A DNA stretch of 64,000 bases from CAUPWF01 sp964369755 (GTDB lineage: Bacteria > Bacillota > Clostridia > Lachnospirales > Lachnospiraceae): contig CAYJFY010000003.1 of the NCBI GenBank assembly GCA_964369755.1, positions 1 to 64,000 on the forward strand, given 5' to 3'. The position numbers and the translations under genes were made by a program. The notes under the pieces are model-generated. The model saw nothing but the letters and a program-made list of their open reading frames with translations, did no database searches and was not told the origin of the DNA. Positions 52,184 to 61,655 of this stretch are shown here, in pieces (the stretch's first letter is position 1; every line of letters begins with the position of its first letter).

Positions 52184-53269
52184 TTACTTATGAGTGATAT
52201 AATCTTGAGCTACTAATGTTTCAGCACAAAGAACCGCTCCACCGGCTGCTCCACGTACTGTATTATGTGAAAGTCCCACGAATTTGAAATCATAGATGCT
52301 ATCTTCTCTTAAACGACCGATAGACACTCCCATTCCTTTTTCGTAATCCACATCAGCTTTTACCTGTGGTCTATTATCTTCTTCAAGATACTGGATAAAT
52401 TGTTTTGGTGCACTCGGAAGATTTAACTCTTGTGGAACACCTTTGTAGTTTACTAACTTTTCAATCAATTGCTCTTTTGTAGGCTTTTTGTTAAAACGGA
52501 TAAATACTGCTGCTGTGTGTCCATCCAAAACTGGAACACGAATACATTGGCATGAGATTTTTGGCAATTCTGCTTTTGCAATCTCGCCGTTTTCAACCTT
52601 ACCAAGAACACGTAGAGGCTCCAACTCACTCTTCTCTTCTTCTCCTCCGATAAAAGGAATGATATTCTCAACCATTTCTGGCCATTCTTCAAATGTCTTA
52701 CCTGCTCCTGAAATCGCTTGATACGTTGTTGCTACAATTTCTACTGGCTCAAACTCTTCCCATGCAGCCACACATGGTGCGTAGCTTTGAATCGAACAGT
52801 TTGGTTTTACTGCTACAAAACCATGTTTTGTTCCAAGTCTTTCTTTTTGAGCTGCAATCACTTCAAAATGATGTGCATTAATCTCTGGAACTACCATAGG
52901 AACATCTTTTGTCCAACGATGTGCGCTATTATTTGACACTACAGGTGTCTCTGTCTTCGCATAATCATCTTCAATCTTCTTGATTTCTTCTTTGTTCATA
53001 TCTACTGCACTGAATACAAAATCAACACTAGAAGCAACTTTTTCCACTTCATTCACATTCATTACTACTAGATCTTTTACGCTTGCTGGCATCTCAGTCG
53101 GCATCTTCCAACGATCTCCTACAGCCTCTGCATATGTTTTTCCTGCCGATCTCGGGCTTGCTGCTACTGTAACTACCTCAAACCAAGGGTGATTATCTAG
53201 AAGTGCAATAAAACGTTGTCCTACCATACCTGTTGCACCTAAAATACCTACTCTTAACTTCTTATCCAT
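52184..53269 (-). CDS. asd: Aspartate-semialdehyde dehydrogenase, archaeal/fungal-type
   Basis: Asd reduces aspartyl phosphate to the semialdehyde, for lysine, threonine, methionine and peptidoglycan precursors. The nucleotide motif GILGATGMVGQRFIALL is at residues 8-24, and the nucleophilic cysteine is in KPNCSIQSY. The sequence (TVAASPRSAGKTY, PNCSIQSYAPC, IRVPVLDGHTAAV) fits the long form seen in archaea and many Clostridia rather than the E. coli type. A consensus promoter lies at 53329-53356, and a terminator follows, making it a single-gene unit. Confidence 0.93.
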   Translation of the reverse strand: MDKKLRVGILGATGMVGQRFIALLDNHPWFEVVTVAASPRSAGKTYAEAVGDRWKMPTEMPASVKDLVVMNVNEVEKVASSVDFVFSAVDMNKEEIKKIEDDYAKTETPVVSNNSAHRWTKDVPMVVPEINAHHFEVIAAQKERLGTKHGFVAVKPNCSIQSYAPCVAAWEEFEPVEIVATTYQAISGAGKTFEEWPEMVENIIPFIGGEEEKSELEPLRVLGKVENGEIAKAELPKISCQCIRVPVLDGHTAAVFIRFNKKPTKEQLIEKLVNYKGVPQELNLPSAPKQFIQYLEEDNRPQVKADVDYEKGMGVSIGRLREDSIYDFKFVGLSHNTVRGAAGGAVLCAETLVAQDYITHK

Positions 53270-53328
53270 GTTCGTCCTCTTTTCATTTTTGTCTTTTCAG
53301 CAAATACATTTGTTCGCGTCTGAAAACT

Positions 53329-53356
53329 ATTATAATACATTTCTACAAAAAATCAA
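53329..53356 (-). promoter_or_regulatory. Promoter of asd
   Basis: Minus-strand TTGATT and TATAAT are 16 bases apart, about 60 bases before the asd start. Confidence 0.7.
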
Positions 53357-53446
53357 GTAAATTTCTTCTCAAATTTTGTTTTCGCTATATATATGTAAGA
53401 TATGTCATTATTTTATGAATTTTACATATTTTTTTAGTGATTCATA

Positions 53447-54820
53447 CTAGTTTTCTAAGCCTTTATAATATGCAATCACTTTCTCCATTGCTGTTTTTCC
53501 TGGTGCACCTATGGTAAGTCGCTTGTTTACGCAAGTTTCCATACTGATCGCCTCGAATATATCCGCTTCAAACACTGGTGAAATCGCTTGATATTCTTCT
53601 AAAGTCATATCATCCAGTGCAATATCCTTTTCAATACAATACAATACCAATCTACCCACAATCCCATGCGCATCACGGAATGGAACTCCATGATTCACAA
53701 GGTAGTCTGCTGCATCTGTCGCATTGGTAAACCCATTCTTCGCACTGTTCTCCATCTCTTGCATCTTAAACTTAATTGTCGCGAGCATTCCTGTGAATAA
53801 AGCAAGACATCCTTTTACCGTATCTATCGCGTCAAACACCAATTCCTTATCCTCTTGCATGTCTTTGTTATATGCGAGTGGAATCCCCTTCATGGTCGTC
53901 AAAAGTGACATCAACGCACCATATACGCGACCAGTCTTACCGCGTACCAATTCTGCAATATCTGGATTCTTCTTCTGAGGCATAATACTACTACCCGTAC
54001 TATAGGCATCATCGATATCGACAAACTGATATTCATTCGAATTCCATATAATGATTTCTTCAGAAAAACGACTTAAATGCATCATAATTGTAGACATGGC
54101 AGACAACAATTCGATGAGATAATCACGATCCGAAACCGAATCCATACTATTCAATGTAGGACCTTTAAATCCTAGTAACTGTGCAGTATACTCACGGTCC
54201 AAATCATACGTTGTCCCAGCCAAGGCACCCGAACCTAATGGACAGTAATTCATACGCTCCTTGATATCATACAATCGTTCTCTATCTCTTCGAAACATCT
54301 CATAATACGCCCCCATATGGTGTGCCAATGTAATTGGTTGCGCTTTTTGTAGATGAGTGAATCCAGGCATAAACGTCTCTAGATTTTCTTCCATAATCTT
54401 CAATAAGACAGCCAACAATTCCTCAGTCAACCCGCTGATTTCTTCTACTTCATCACGTGTATATAACTTCATATCAAGCGCCACTTGATCATTCCTACTT
54501 CTACCCGTATGTAATTTCTTACCAGGCTCTCCAATTCTTTGGATCAATGTCGCCTCAACAAAGCTATGGATGTCCTCATACTCATGAGAGATCTCCAATG
54601 TTCCCTCCTCAACATCTGCAAGAATCCCTTCTAAACCACTGATGATTTGACTCTCTTCCTCGTTTGAAAGAATGCCTTGCTTTGTCAACATCTTGACATG
54701 TGCAATGCTTCCCTGAATATCTTGTTTATAAAACTTTTTATCAAATGAAATCGATGCATTGAAATTATAAACTAATTTGTCTGTCTCCTTGGTAAATCTA
54801 CCACCCCATAATTGTGCCAT
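53447..54820 (-). CDS. argH: Argininosuccinate lyase
   Basis: ArgH releases arginine and fumarate in the last step of arginine synthesis. Signature GSSIMPQKKNPD is clear, as are MAQLWGGRFTKETD at the N-terminus and TGRSRNDQVALD in the first third. Its 457-residue length is usual. argG is not next to it; the upstream partner in the same run is queH, 20 bases away. Confidence 0.97.
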   Translation of the reverse strand: MAQLWGGRFTKETDKLVYNFNASISFDKKFYKQDIQGSIAHVKMLTKQGILSNEEESQIISGLEGILADVEEGTLEISHEYEDIHSFVEATLIQRIGEPGKKLHTGRSRNDQVALDMKLYTRDEVEEISGLTEELLAVLLKIMEENLETFMPGFTHLQKAQPITLAHHMGAYYEMFRRDRERLYDIKERMNYCPLGSGALAGTTYDLDREYTAQLLGFKGPTLNSMDSVSDRDYLIELLSAMSTIMMHLSRFSEEIIIWNSNEYQFVDIDDAYSTGSSIMPQKKNPDIAELVRGKTGRVYGALMSLLTTMKGIPLAYNKDMQEDKELVFDAIDTVKGCLALFTGMLATIKFKMQEMENSAKNGFTNATDAADYLVNHGVPFRDAHGIVGRLVLYCIEKDIALDDMTLEEYQAISPVFEADIFEAISMETCVNKRLTIGAPGKTAMEKVIAYYKGLEN

Positions 54821-54840
54821 TTTGATTTTCTCCTTCTATT

Positions 54841-55425
54841 TTATATTTGTTTTCTTGCTTCTACTCTTCTATCTCGTTCATTTCTTGAATATACACACCC
54901 ACAAAAATCTTGTCGATACAAACCATATTCTTTCGATAATACAACAGATCTCTGGTAACCATTTTTCTTCTTAAAATCTGAGACTAGATACTGCAACCCT
55001 TGCTCCTGGGCAATTTCCATCCCTATCCGATTCAAGACTTCTGCCTTTTTTAATGGACTGATTGTCAAAGTGGTCGTAAATAAACTCACATCCATTTCCT
55101 TTGCTAACTCTGCTGTTTTTTGCAATCTCAGTCGATAACATCGTTGGCAACGCTCACCACATTCTGGCTCGTCTTCCAATCCTTTCGCCACTTGATAAAA
55201 TCGCTCCTTCTCATACTCACCTATCACACAATGAATCGGATGTTTTGTGCACATTTTATCAATCAGCTTTTGCTGCTCCTCTGCTCGTTTTCGATACTCC
55301 TCATCAGGGAATATATTAGGATTGTAATAAAATATGATTAATTCATATACTTCTGATAACTGTTCAATTACATAGGTGCTACATGGAGCACAGCAACTAT
55401 GCAAGATTAATTTTGTATTCTCCAT
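54841..55425 (-). CDS. queH: Epoxyqueuosine reductase QueH
   Basis: QueH makes queuosine in tRNA by reducing epoxyqueuosine; it is the non-cobalamin alternative to QueG. The N-terminal CCAPC motif and the second pair, CGERCQRCYRLRL, are the metal and cluster ligands. The middle YYNPNIFPDEEYRKR and the C-terminal DFCGC complete the family pattern. At 194 residues it is typical. It opens the queH-argH transcript behind the promoter at 55473-55501. Confidence 0.93.
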   Translation of the reverse strand: MENTKLILHSCCAPCSTYVIEQLSEVYELIIFYYNPNIFPDEEYRKRAEEQQKLIDKMCTKHPIHCVIGEYEKERFYQVAKGLEDEPECGERCQRCYRLRLQKTAELAKEMDVSLFTTTLTISPLKKAEVLNRIGMEIAQEQGLQYLVSDFKKKNGYQRSVVLSKEYGLYRQDFCGCVYSRNERDRRVEARKQI

Positions 55426-55472
55426 AGTATTTCACAGTCCTTTTCTCGACTCTCTTAACAGTCTTGATACAA

Positions 55473-55501
55473 AGTATAAGTAAATTCTATATATATGTCA
55501 A
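55473..55501 (-). promoter_or_regulatory. Promoter of queH-argH
   Basis: Minus-strand TTGACA and TATACT are 17 bases apart, about 48 bases before queH. Near consensus. Confidence 0.75.
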
Positions 55502-55595
55502 TCTATTCCATATATTTTTTACTTTTCACAATAAAGTCGAAACTATTCGCAAGCACACACATATAATGATATAGAACTAGCGGGAGGAGACTACA

Positions 55596-56369
55596 ATGAA
55601 AGAACTATTATCTTTTCAAGATGTTTCTTTTTCCTATCATAATATAGATGGAGAAACAAGAGCACTTAAGAATGTATCTTTTACAATAAACCAAGGAGAA
55701 TTCGTTGCAGTAGTCGGTCCATCTGGTTGTGGAAAATCGACTCTGCTCTCATTAATTATGGGGTTATTCGAAGCAGAAGAAGGTGAGATTCTAATCTCTG
55801 GTAGGTCTATTCATGACAGCCGCACGAATATCGGATATATGTTACAACATGACCATTTATTTGAATGGAGAAGTGTTTATCATAACGTAGTTCTTGGATT
55901 AGAGGTTCAGCACATGTTAAATGCCAAGACCCGACAAAAAGCAAGTGAACTGCTATCCCAATACGGTCTAAGCGATTTTTCCAAGGCAAAACCTACAGAA
56001 CTCTCAGGGGGTATGCGCCAACGAGCCGCCCTGATACGGACATTGTTACTAGAGCCAGAACTTCTATTATTAGATGAGCCTTTCTCAGCTCTTGACTATC
56101 AGACTCGGTTGAATGTAGGCGATGACATCGGACAAATTATTCGAAGAGAATCCAAAACAGCCCTTATGATTACTCACGATATCTCAGAAGCAATTAGTCT
56201 AGCCGACCGTATCATCATCTTGTCCGAAAGACCCGCAACGGTCAAACAAACCATCTCTCTGTCTTTTGATTTACACATTGACACACCACTTATGAGGCGC
56301 GATTCTCCTGAATTTAAGTCTTATTTTAATTTAATCTGGAAGGAGTTAGACTTACATGAACACAATTAG
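55596..56369 (+). CDS. ABC transporter ATP-binding protein, SsuB/TauB family
   Basis: The ATPase of a nitrate/sulfonate/taurine-type importer. The Walker A GPSGCGKST is at residues 41-49, the signature is LSGGMRQRAAL, and Walker B is LLLLDEPFSALD, followed by MITHDISEA. Length 257 is typical. It overlaps the permease gene by 14 bases. A GGGAGGAG site precedes the ATG. The substrate is not known; such systems also import pyrimidine precursors of thiamine. Confidence 0.92.
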   Translation: MKELLSFQDVSFSYHNIDGETRALKNVSFTINQGEFVAVVGPSGCGKSTLLSLIMGLFEAEEGEILISGRSIHDSRTNIGYMLQHDHLFEWRSVYHNVVLGLEVQHMLNAKTRQKASELLSQYGLSDFSKAKPTELSGGMRQRAALIRTLLLEPELLLLDEPFSALDYQTRLNVGDDIGQIIRRESKTALMITHDISEAISLADRIIILSERPATVKQTISLSFDLHIDTPLMRRDSPEFKSYFNLIWKELDLHEHN

Positions 56370-57150
56370 CAAAAACCAACTCCTCTATCTTCAGAAGAAA
56401 AAAAGAGATCGGATACTCATCCAGTGCTCTCGAATTCTCTTGCTTTTTTTCTTCCTCGGTTTATGGGAATTCAGCGCTTCATTTGGACTCATTGATTCCT
56501 TTGTTTTCAGCAGTCCTACGAAAATCTGGAGCGCCTTCACTTCCATGCTCATAGATGGAAGTATTTTTATTCATGCTGGGCACACACTGTATGAAACACT
56601 CATTAGCTTCATACTCGTCATATTATTCAGCATCTTAACCGCAACCTTATTATGGTTTTTTCCAAGAGTTGCACAAGTACTAGACCCTTTTTTCGTCGCG
56701 CTAAACAGTTTACCGAAGTCCGCACTCGCACCACTGTTAATTGTGTGGTTGGGTACCAATCAACGCACAATCATTGTCGCTGGAATGTCTGTAGCGATTT
56801 TTGGAAGTATTCTAAGCCTATATAATTCCTTTCAACAAGTGGACCCAGAGAAGATTAAGTTGATTCACACCTTGAAAGGTACAAACTGGCATGCTCTAAC
56901 CAAGGTTGTACTCCCAAGCTGTACCTTAACAATTATTAGTCTGATGAAAGTAAATATCGGTTTGTGTTTAGTCGGAGTGGTAATCGGAGAATTCTTAGCT
57001 GCACGTAGCGGGCTAGGATATTTAATCATCTACTCCAGCCAAGTATTTAAGATGGATTGGTTATTAATGTCAATTATTTTATTGTGTATCATGTCCATGT
57101 TGCTGTATTGGTGTATTTACATGATTGAAAAACATTGGAGACGGAGGTAA
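56356..57150 (+). CDS. ABC transporter permease, SsuC/TauC family
   Basis: A 264-residue permease with about six membrane helices and the BPD-type EAA-like loop (TLKGTNWHALTKVVLPS) that contacts the ATPase. It starts with a basic cytoplasmic stretch then LLLFFFLGLWEFSASFGL. It overlaps the ATPase gene, so both are coupled in translation. No substrate-binding protein gene follows; instead, a GGAGG overlaps the stop codon and is followed by a long hairpin. Confidence 0.9.
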   Translation: MNTISKNQLLYLQKKKRDRILIQCSRILLLFFFLGLWEFSASFGLIDSFVFSSPTKIWSAFTSMLIDGSIFIHAGHTLYETLISFILVILFSILTATLLWFFPRVAQVLDPFFVALNSLPKSALAPLLIVWLGTNQRTIIVAGMSVAIFGSILSLYNSFQQVDPEKIKLIHTLKGTNWHALTKVVLPSCTLTIISLMKVNIGLCLVGVVIGEFLAARSGLGYLIIYSSQVFKMDWLLMSIILLCIMSMLLYWCIYMIEKHWRRR

Positions 57151-57157
57151 AAAAGCG

Positions 57158-57220
57158 GGTGCAAAAGGGACGTTGTTTTTTGACAAAAAACAACGTCCCT
57201 TTTGGCGCCTTTTGGCGTAC
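57158..57220 (+). terminator. Long hairpin terminator after the ABC permease gene
   Basis: AAAAGGGACGTTGTTTTTT (57163-57181) and its exact complement (57185-57203) form a 19-base-pair stem around GAC. With one bulge, GGTGC and GGCGCC extend it to 24 pairs. TTTT and a second small hairpin (CGCC-TTTT-GGCG, then TACTTTTT) follow. It also faces the end of pnp. The very long perfect stem is unusual for a plain terminator. Confidence 0.8.
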
Positions 57221-57223
57221 TTT

Positions 57224-59311
57224 TTATTCTTCGATATCTTTCATACTAAAGCTAATTCTACCCATTTTATCTTTTCCAAGGCAAACTACTTTTACAACAT
57301 CACCGAGTGTTAACACATCTTCTACATGCTTGATGCGCTCTTTGCTAATTTTAGAAATATGAACCATTCCCTCTTTGCCAGGTGCGAATTCGATAAACGC
57401 CCCAAATTCTTTGATACTGATAACTTTACCTTCAAAGATCTGTCCTGCCTCGAACTCAGTTGTAATGATTCTGATAATCTCCATTGCTTCTTCAATCTTT
57501 TCTTTATCTACACCTGCTACCGAAACAATACCTTCTTCTGAGATATCAATTCTAACACCAGTAGCATCGATAATTGCGTTGATTGTCTTACCTTTTTGCC
57601 CTACCACATCACCAATCTTCGCTGGATCGATTGACATTTGTAAGATTTTTGGAGCATATTGTCCAACTTCCGCTCTCGGGCATGCAATCGCTTTATTCAT
57701 AACCTCATCAATGATGAATGTTCTTGCTTTCTTTGTTGTTGCAATCGCTTCTTCAATGATTGGTCTTGTCAATCCATGAATCTTGATATCCATTTGAATC
57801 GCTGTGATTCCCTTGTGTGTACCAGCAACTTTAAAGTCCATATCTCCGAAGAAATCTTCTAGACCTTGAATATCTGTCAATACTAAGTAATCATCGTCAC
57901 TATCCCCTGTTACTAATCCAGCAGAAATACCAGCAACAGTTGCCTTAATCGGTACTCCAGCCGCCATCAACGACATACTTGATGCACAGATACTTGCTTG
58001 AGAAGTAGAACCATTTGATTCAAATGTCTCTGAAACAGTTCTAATTGCATATGGAAACTCTTCTTCCGATGGAAGTACAGGCACCAATGCTTTTTCTGCG
58101 AGTGCACCGTGTCCAATTTCACGACGTCCTGGTCCTCTAGATGGTCTTGTTTCCCCTACTGAATAAGAAGGGAAGTTATAATGATGCATATATCTCTTTG
58201 TCTTTTCTGCTTCATCTAATCCATCTATTCTCTGTGCTTCTGATAATGGAGCCAATGTAGTGATTGTACAAATTTGAGTTTGTCCTCTTGTAAACATAGC
58301 TGAACCATGAACACGTGGTAACAAATCGGTTTCTGCTGCAAGCGCTCTAATCTGGTCGATTGCTCTACCATCTGGTCTCTTGCGATCCTTAAGAATCATC
58401 TTACGAACTGTTTTCTTTTGATATTGATATAACGCTTCGTCTAATTTTCCTAACCACTCTTCGTTGTCTGCAAATGCTGCTTCCATTTTATCACGTACTA
58501 CGCGCATGTTTGCTTCACGAACTTGCTTTTCATCTGTAAATACAGCTACTTCCATCTCTTCTGGAGTAACAACTTCTTTCATCGCTGCAAAAAGTTCCTC
58601 TGGAACTGCAAAACTCACATAGCTCAACTTCTCTTTTCCACACTCTGCTACAATCGTATCAATGAATTTTATTATCTCTTGATTCATCTCATGTGCCGCG
58701 AAAATCGCTTCAAGCATCTTAGCTTCTGGAACTTCATTCGCTCCTGCTTCAATCATAATTACCTTATCTCTTGTTGAAGAAACTGTAAGTGCAATGTCAG
58801 ATACTGCTTTTTGAGCTGCAGTCGGGTTAAAGACAAACTCTCCATCCACCATTCCAACTTGAGTCGTAGCTGTTGGACCATCAAATGGAATATCTGAGAT
58901 TGATGTTGCAATTGCGCAACCCAGTGTTGCAGTAATCTCTGGGCTACAATCTTGATCTACAGACATTACTAAACTCTCTAATGTCACTTCATTTCTATAA
59001 TCTTTTGGAAATAGAGGACGCATTGGACGGTCGATTACACGACAAGTCAATACAGCATTTTCAGATGCTCTACCCTCTCTCTTGTTAAATCCTCCTGGGA
59101 TTTTACCAACTGCATATAATTTTTCATTATATTCTACACTCAGTGGAAAAAAATCAATTCCGTCACGTGGTTTTTCCGCTGCTGTAGCAGTAGATAAAAC
59201 AACCGTATCTCCATAATGCATCAAAACTGCACCATTGGCCTGTGCTGCGACTCTACCTACTTCAACGCGTAGTGTACGTCCAGCTAAATTCATTTCAAAT
59301 TTTTTAAACAT
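57224..59311 (-). CDS. pnp: Polyribonucleotide nucleotidyltransferase
   Basis: PNPase degrades RNA 3' to 5' by phosphorolysis. The 695-residue protein has two RNase PH domains with a helical linker, and the second contains ITTLAPLSEAQRIDGLDE and GDSDDDYLVLTDIQGLEDFFGDMDFK. The KH domain has GQKGKTINAI, and the C-terminal S1 domain starts GQIFEGKVISIKEFGAFIEF. Length is standard. It is the last gene of the infB-to-pnp run, following rpsO across a terminator. Confidence 0.98.
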   Translation of the reverse strand: MFKKFEMNLAGRTLRVEVGRVAAQANGAVLMHYGDTVVLSTATAAEKPRDGIDFFPLSVEYNEKLYAVGKIPGGFNKREGRASENAVLTCRVIDRPMRPLFPKDYRNEVTLESLVMSVDQDCSPEITATLGCAIATSISDIPFDGPTATTQVGMVDGEFVFNPTAAQKAVSDIALTVSSTRDKVIMIEAGANEVPEAKMLEAIFAAHEMNQEIIKFIDTIVAECGKEKLSYVSFAVPEELFAAMKEVVTPEEMEVAVFTDEKQVREANMRVVRDKMEAAFADNEEWLGKLDEALYQYQKKTVRKMILKDRKRPDGRAIDQIRALAAETDLLPRVHGSAMFTRGQTQICTITTLAPLSEAQRIDGLDEAEKTKRYMHHYNFPSYSVGETRPSRGPGRREIGHGALAEKALVPVLPSEEEFPYAIRTVSETFESNGSTSQASICASSMSLMAAGVPIKATVAGISAGLVTGDSDDDYLVLTDIQGLEDFFGDMDFKVAGTHKGITAIQMDIKIHGLTRPIIEEAIATTKKARTFIIDEVMNKAIACPRAEVGQYAPKILQMSIDPAKIGDVVGQKGKTINAIIDATGVRIDISEEGIVSVAGVDKEKIEEAMEIIRIITTEFEAGQIFEGKVISIKEFGAFIEFAPGKEGMVHISKISKERIKHVEDVLTLGDVVKVVCLGKDKMGRISFSMKDIEE

Positions 59312-59364
59312 AAACTTTACCTTTCTTTGTTTTGTATATGATTTTATCTAAATGGGGTTTACAC

Positions 59365-59393
59365 AAAAAGTGAGAATGGTAAACCATTCTCAC
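59365..59393 (-). terminator. Intrinsic terminator between rpsO and pnp
   Basis: Minus-strand GTGAGAATGGT and ACCATTCTCAC form a perfect 11-base-pair stem with a TT loop, followed by TTTTTGTG. pnp transcription therefore relies on readthrough or on an own promoter. Confidence 0.85.
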
Positions 59394-59406
59394 CTCTAAG
59401 TTCGAA

Positions 59407-59673
59407 CTACTTTCTAAGTCCTAATCTTTCAATTAAAGAACGATATCTTTCAATATCTTTTTTCTTAAGATAAGCTAAAAGTCCTCTTCTTTGTCCTACC
59501 ATCTTCAAAAGACCTCTTCTTGAATGGTGATCTTTTTGATGTGTTTTAAAATGATCTGTTAAATCATTGATTCTTGCTGTCAACAAAGCAACTTGTACTT
59601 CTGGTGAACCAGTGTCCCCTGTTCCTCTACCATAATCTGCAACAATCTGTTCTTTCATTTCTTTTGAAATCAT
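59407..59673 (-). CDS. rpsO: 30S ribosomal protein S15
   Basis: An 88-residue small-subunit protein that binds the 16S rRNA central domain. It has the family LNDLTDHFKTHQKDHHSRRGLLKMVGQRRGLLAYLKK-type core and ends RYRSLIERLGLRK. A clear AGGAGG site precedes the ATG. A promoter at 59770-59798 and a structured leader lie upstream, as expected for an autoregulated gene. Confidence 0.98.
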   Translation of the reverse strand: MISKEMKEQIVADYGRGTGDTGSPEVQVALLTARINDLTDHFKTHQKDHHSRRGLLKMVGQRRGLLAYLKKKDIERYRSLIERLGLRK

Positions 59674-59763
59674 TATAATTTCCTCCTAATAATATTATTT
59701 GTAATCGCCTAACATCAAGTAAGGGTTGGAGTGTCCGCTTACCGAATGTCGGTTTAATCATAC
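59674..59763 (-). promoter_or_regulatory. Structured rpsO leader, candidate S15 autoregulatory site
   Basis: The leader contains ACCGA-CAT-TCGGT (59741-59753) and the overlapping pair GTAAG/CTTAC (59719-59723 with 59738-59742), which cannot both form fully. Such alternative folds are expected for leaders where S15 binds its own mRNA. No direct proof is visible. Confidence 0.4.
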
Positions 59764-59769
59764 TAACGA

Positions 59770-59798
59770 ATTATATCATATTTGCAATGTATTGTAAA
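59770..59798 (-). promoter_or_regulatory. Promoter of rpsO
   Basis: Minus-strand TTTACA and TATAAT are 17 bases apart, within the end of ribF, about 97 bases before rpsO. Confidence 0.7.
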
Positions 59799-60705
59799 TA
59801 TAATTTTGAATATATTCCCTATCTTTTTTTATCTGTGTCTCCAGATCCCACAAATGGTCAAATCGTCGCTCCGCCCTTACATGATTCAGCAATTCCACCT
59901 TGATGATTTCTCCGTATATATCATCCGAGAAATCATAGATGTTTACCTCTAACAATTCCTTTTCTCCATAGGAAATTGTAGGTTTTCTCCCTAAGTTCCC
60001 CATTCCATAATACTCTTTGTCACGTAGGTATATTTTGCAAACATAAACTCCATAAGGCGGCAATGCTTTTTTGGCGTCAGGAGCGATATTAGCTGTCGGA
60101 AATCCCATCGTGCGTCCTAACTGCCTCCCACGGATTACTTCCCCCGTCAACGAGTACGGATAATCCAATAATTGATTCACCGCCTCCATATCACCTTCTT
60201 GCAATTTTTGCTTAATTAACGTCGAGCTAATTTCCTCATCACGATATTTTTCTTTTTCAACTACAACCACTTCAAATTGATATTGCTTTGCCAACTCTTG
60301 CAAATATAAAGCATCACCTTTTGCACCATGACCAAATCGAAAATCACTCCCGACTACAATCCATTTCACATGTAACCGTTCTACCAAAATCTCGGATACA
60401 AAATCCTTTGCTTCCATCTCGCGCAATTCATCGGTAAATGGATAGTCAATATAATAATCGACAAAAGGTTCCAAAATTTCTTTCTTTTCTTTTAAGGTCA
60501 ACAGTTGTTTCACGAGTTGTTGATTGTTCTTTTTATATTCTGTCATATCAAAAGACAGCACAATACTGACGAAATCTTCTTTCTTCAGACCTCTTACTTG
60601 TTCAATTAACTTTTGATGCCCTCTATGAAGCCCATCAAATTTTCCTAATGTCACAATGGATGGTGCCACATCATGATACACTTCCAAGTTGTCCATATAT
60701 TTCAT
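59776..60705 (-). CDS. ribF: Riboflavin kinase / FAD synthetase
   Basis: RibF makes FMN and then FAD. The N-terminal FAD synthetase domain shows VTLGKFDGLHRGHQKLI and VVGSDFRFGHGAKGD; the C-terminal flavokinase domain shows GRQLGRTMGFPTANI and the following YGVYVCKI. Length 309 is standard. It follows truB by 30 bases in the translation-related run. Confidence 0.96.
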   Translation of the reverse strand: MKYMDNLEVYHDVAPSIVTLGKFDGLHRGHQKLIEQVRGLKKEDFVSIVLSFDMTEYKKNNQQLVKQLLTLKEKKEILEPFVDYYIDYPFTDELREMEAKDFVSEILVERLHVKWIVVGSDFRFGHGAKGDALYLQELAKQYQFEVVVVEKEKYRDEEISSTLIKQKLQEGDMEAVNQLLDYPYSLTGEVIRGRQLGRTMGFPTANIAPDAKKALPPYGVYVCKIYLRDKEYYGMGNLGRKPTISYGEKELLEVNIYDFSDDIYGEIIKVELLNHVRAERRFDHLWDLETQIKKDREYIQNYIYNTLQI

Positions 60706-60735
60706 GAATTTTCCTCTTTATAACTTTATCAAGTT

Positions 60736-61629
60736 TTATCTATCCAAAAACATCTTCTCTAATTTTAGACATCCGTTGTTTTTTTGATAGCGATATATCC
60801 CCACAAATTCTCCTGATTGCATATATGCACGAATTTGTTGGTCTTCTTGCCAATTCATCCCCTCTAGATATAAGGAATTTCCATTTGACGCCAAGGCCTG
60901 AAGCCCCTCAGGAATTTCATATCGCTCTAAACGTTCAAACACAGAATCCGTAGCACGAATACACGAACCAATTTCATCCTTTACTTTCAATTCTTGAATT
61001 TCTCCAAGCGTAACACTGTCCTGAATATCAAAAATCCCCACACGTGTTCGTACCAATTCTTCCATACAACCACCACATCCGAGCATCTGACCAATATCAT
61101 GACAAAGGGTTCGGATGTATGTTCCTTTTGAGCACGTCACCTTCATAGTAACTCGTGGCAAATCCACTTTTTTTATCTCAATTTCTAGAATATTTACTGT
61201 TCGAGCAGCACGTTCGACCACTTTCCCTTCGCGCGCCAACTCATAGAGTTTCTTCCCTTGTACTTTTAGTGCCGAATACATCGGTGGCACTTGGTCATAA
61301 GCACCTACAAATGACTGAATACACTTTCGCACCCCTTCCTCTGTAAGACCTTCACAAGATTTTTCCATCAACACTGTTCCAGATATGTCCTGCGTATCTG
61401 TTTCTACCCCAAATAGCAAAACTGTCTCATAAGTCTTATCCTTTTCTGTCAACATATCACAGAGCTTTGTCGCCTTACCTAGACACACAGGCAAAACTCC
61501 TGTTGCATCTGGATCCAAAGTCCCTGTATGCCCAATCTTTCTCTGACCAACAATACCACGAAGCTTTGCAACCACATCATGAGAGGTAAATCCTTTTTCT
61601 TTCTTCACATTGATGATTCCGTTTATCAT
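60736..61629 (-). CDS. truB: tRNA pseudouridine(55) synthase
   Basis: TruB makes pseudouridine 55 in the T-loop of tRNAs. The catalytic aspartate is D39 in GHTGTLDPDATGVLPV, and GKKLYELAREG and GTYIRTLCHDIG are family segments. The frame can open at TTG 61641, but GAGG lies 6 bases before the ATG at 61627-61629 (MINGIINVKK), giving 297 residues. It lies between nrnA and ribF. Confidence 0.96.
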   Translation of the reverse strand: MINGIINVKKEKGFTSHDVVAKLRGIVGQRKIGHTGTLDPDATGVLPVCLGKATKLCDMLTEKDKTYETVLLFGVETDTQDISGTVLMEKSCEGLTEEGVRKCIQSFVGAYDQVPPMYSALKVQGKKLYELAREGKVVERAARTVNILEIEIKKVDLPRVTMKVTCSKGTYIRTLCHDIGQMLGCGGCMEELVRTRVGIFDIQDSVTLGEIQELKVKDEIGSCIRATDSVFERLERYEIPEGLQALASNGNSLYLEGMNWQEDQQIRAYMQSGEFVGIYRYQKNNGCLKLEKMFLDR

Positions 61630-61655
61630 ACCTACCCTCAAATTCTTGATTCTTA

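Noticed and set aside
57375..57779. A 134-codon plus-strand frame opposite pnp
   Set aside because: Shadow of the KH/S1 region of pnp without start signal.
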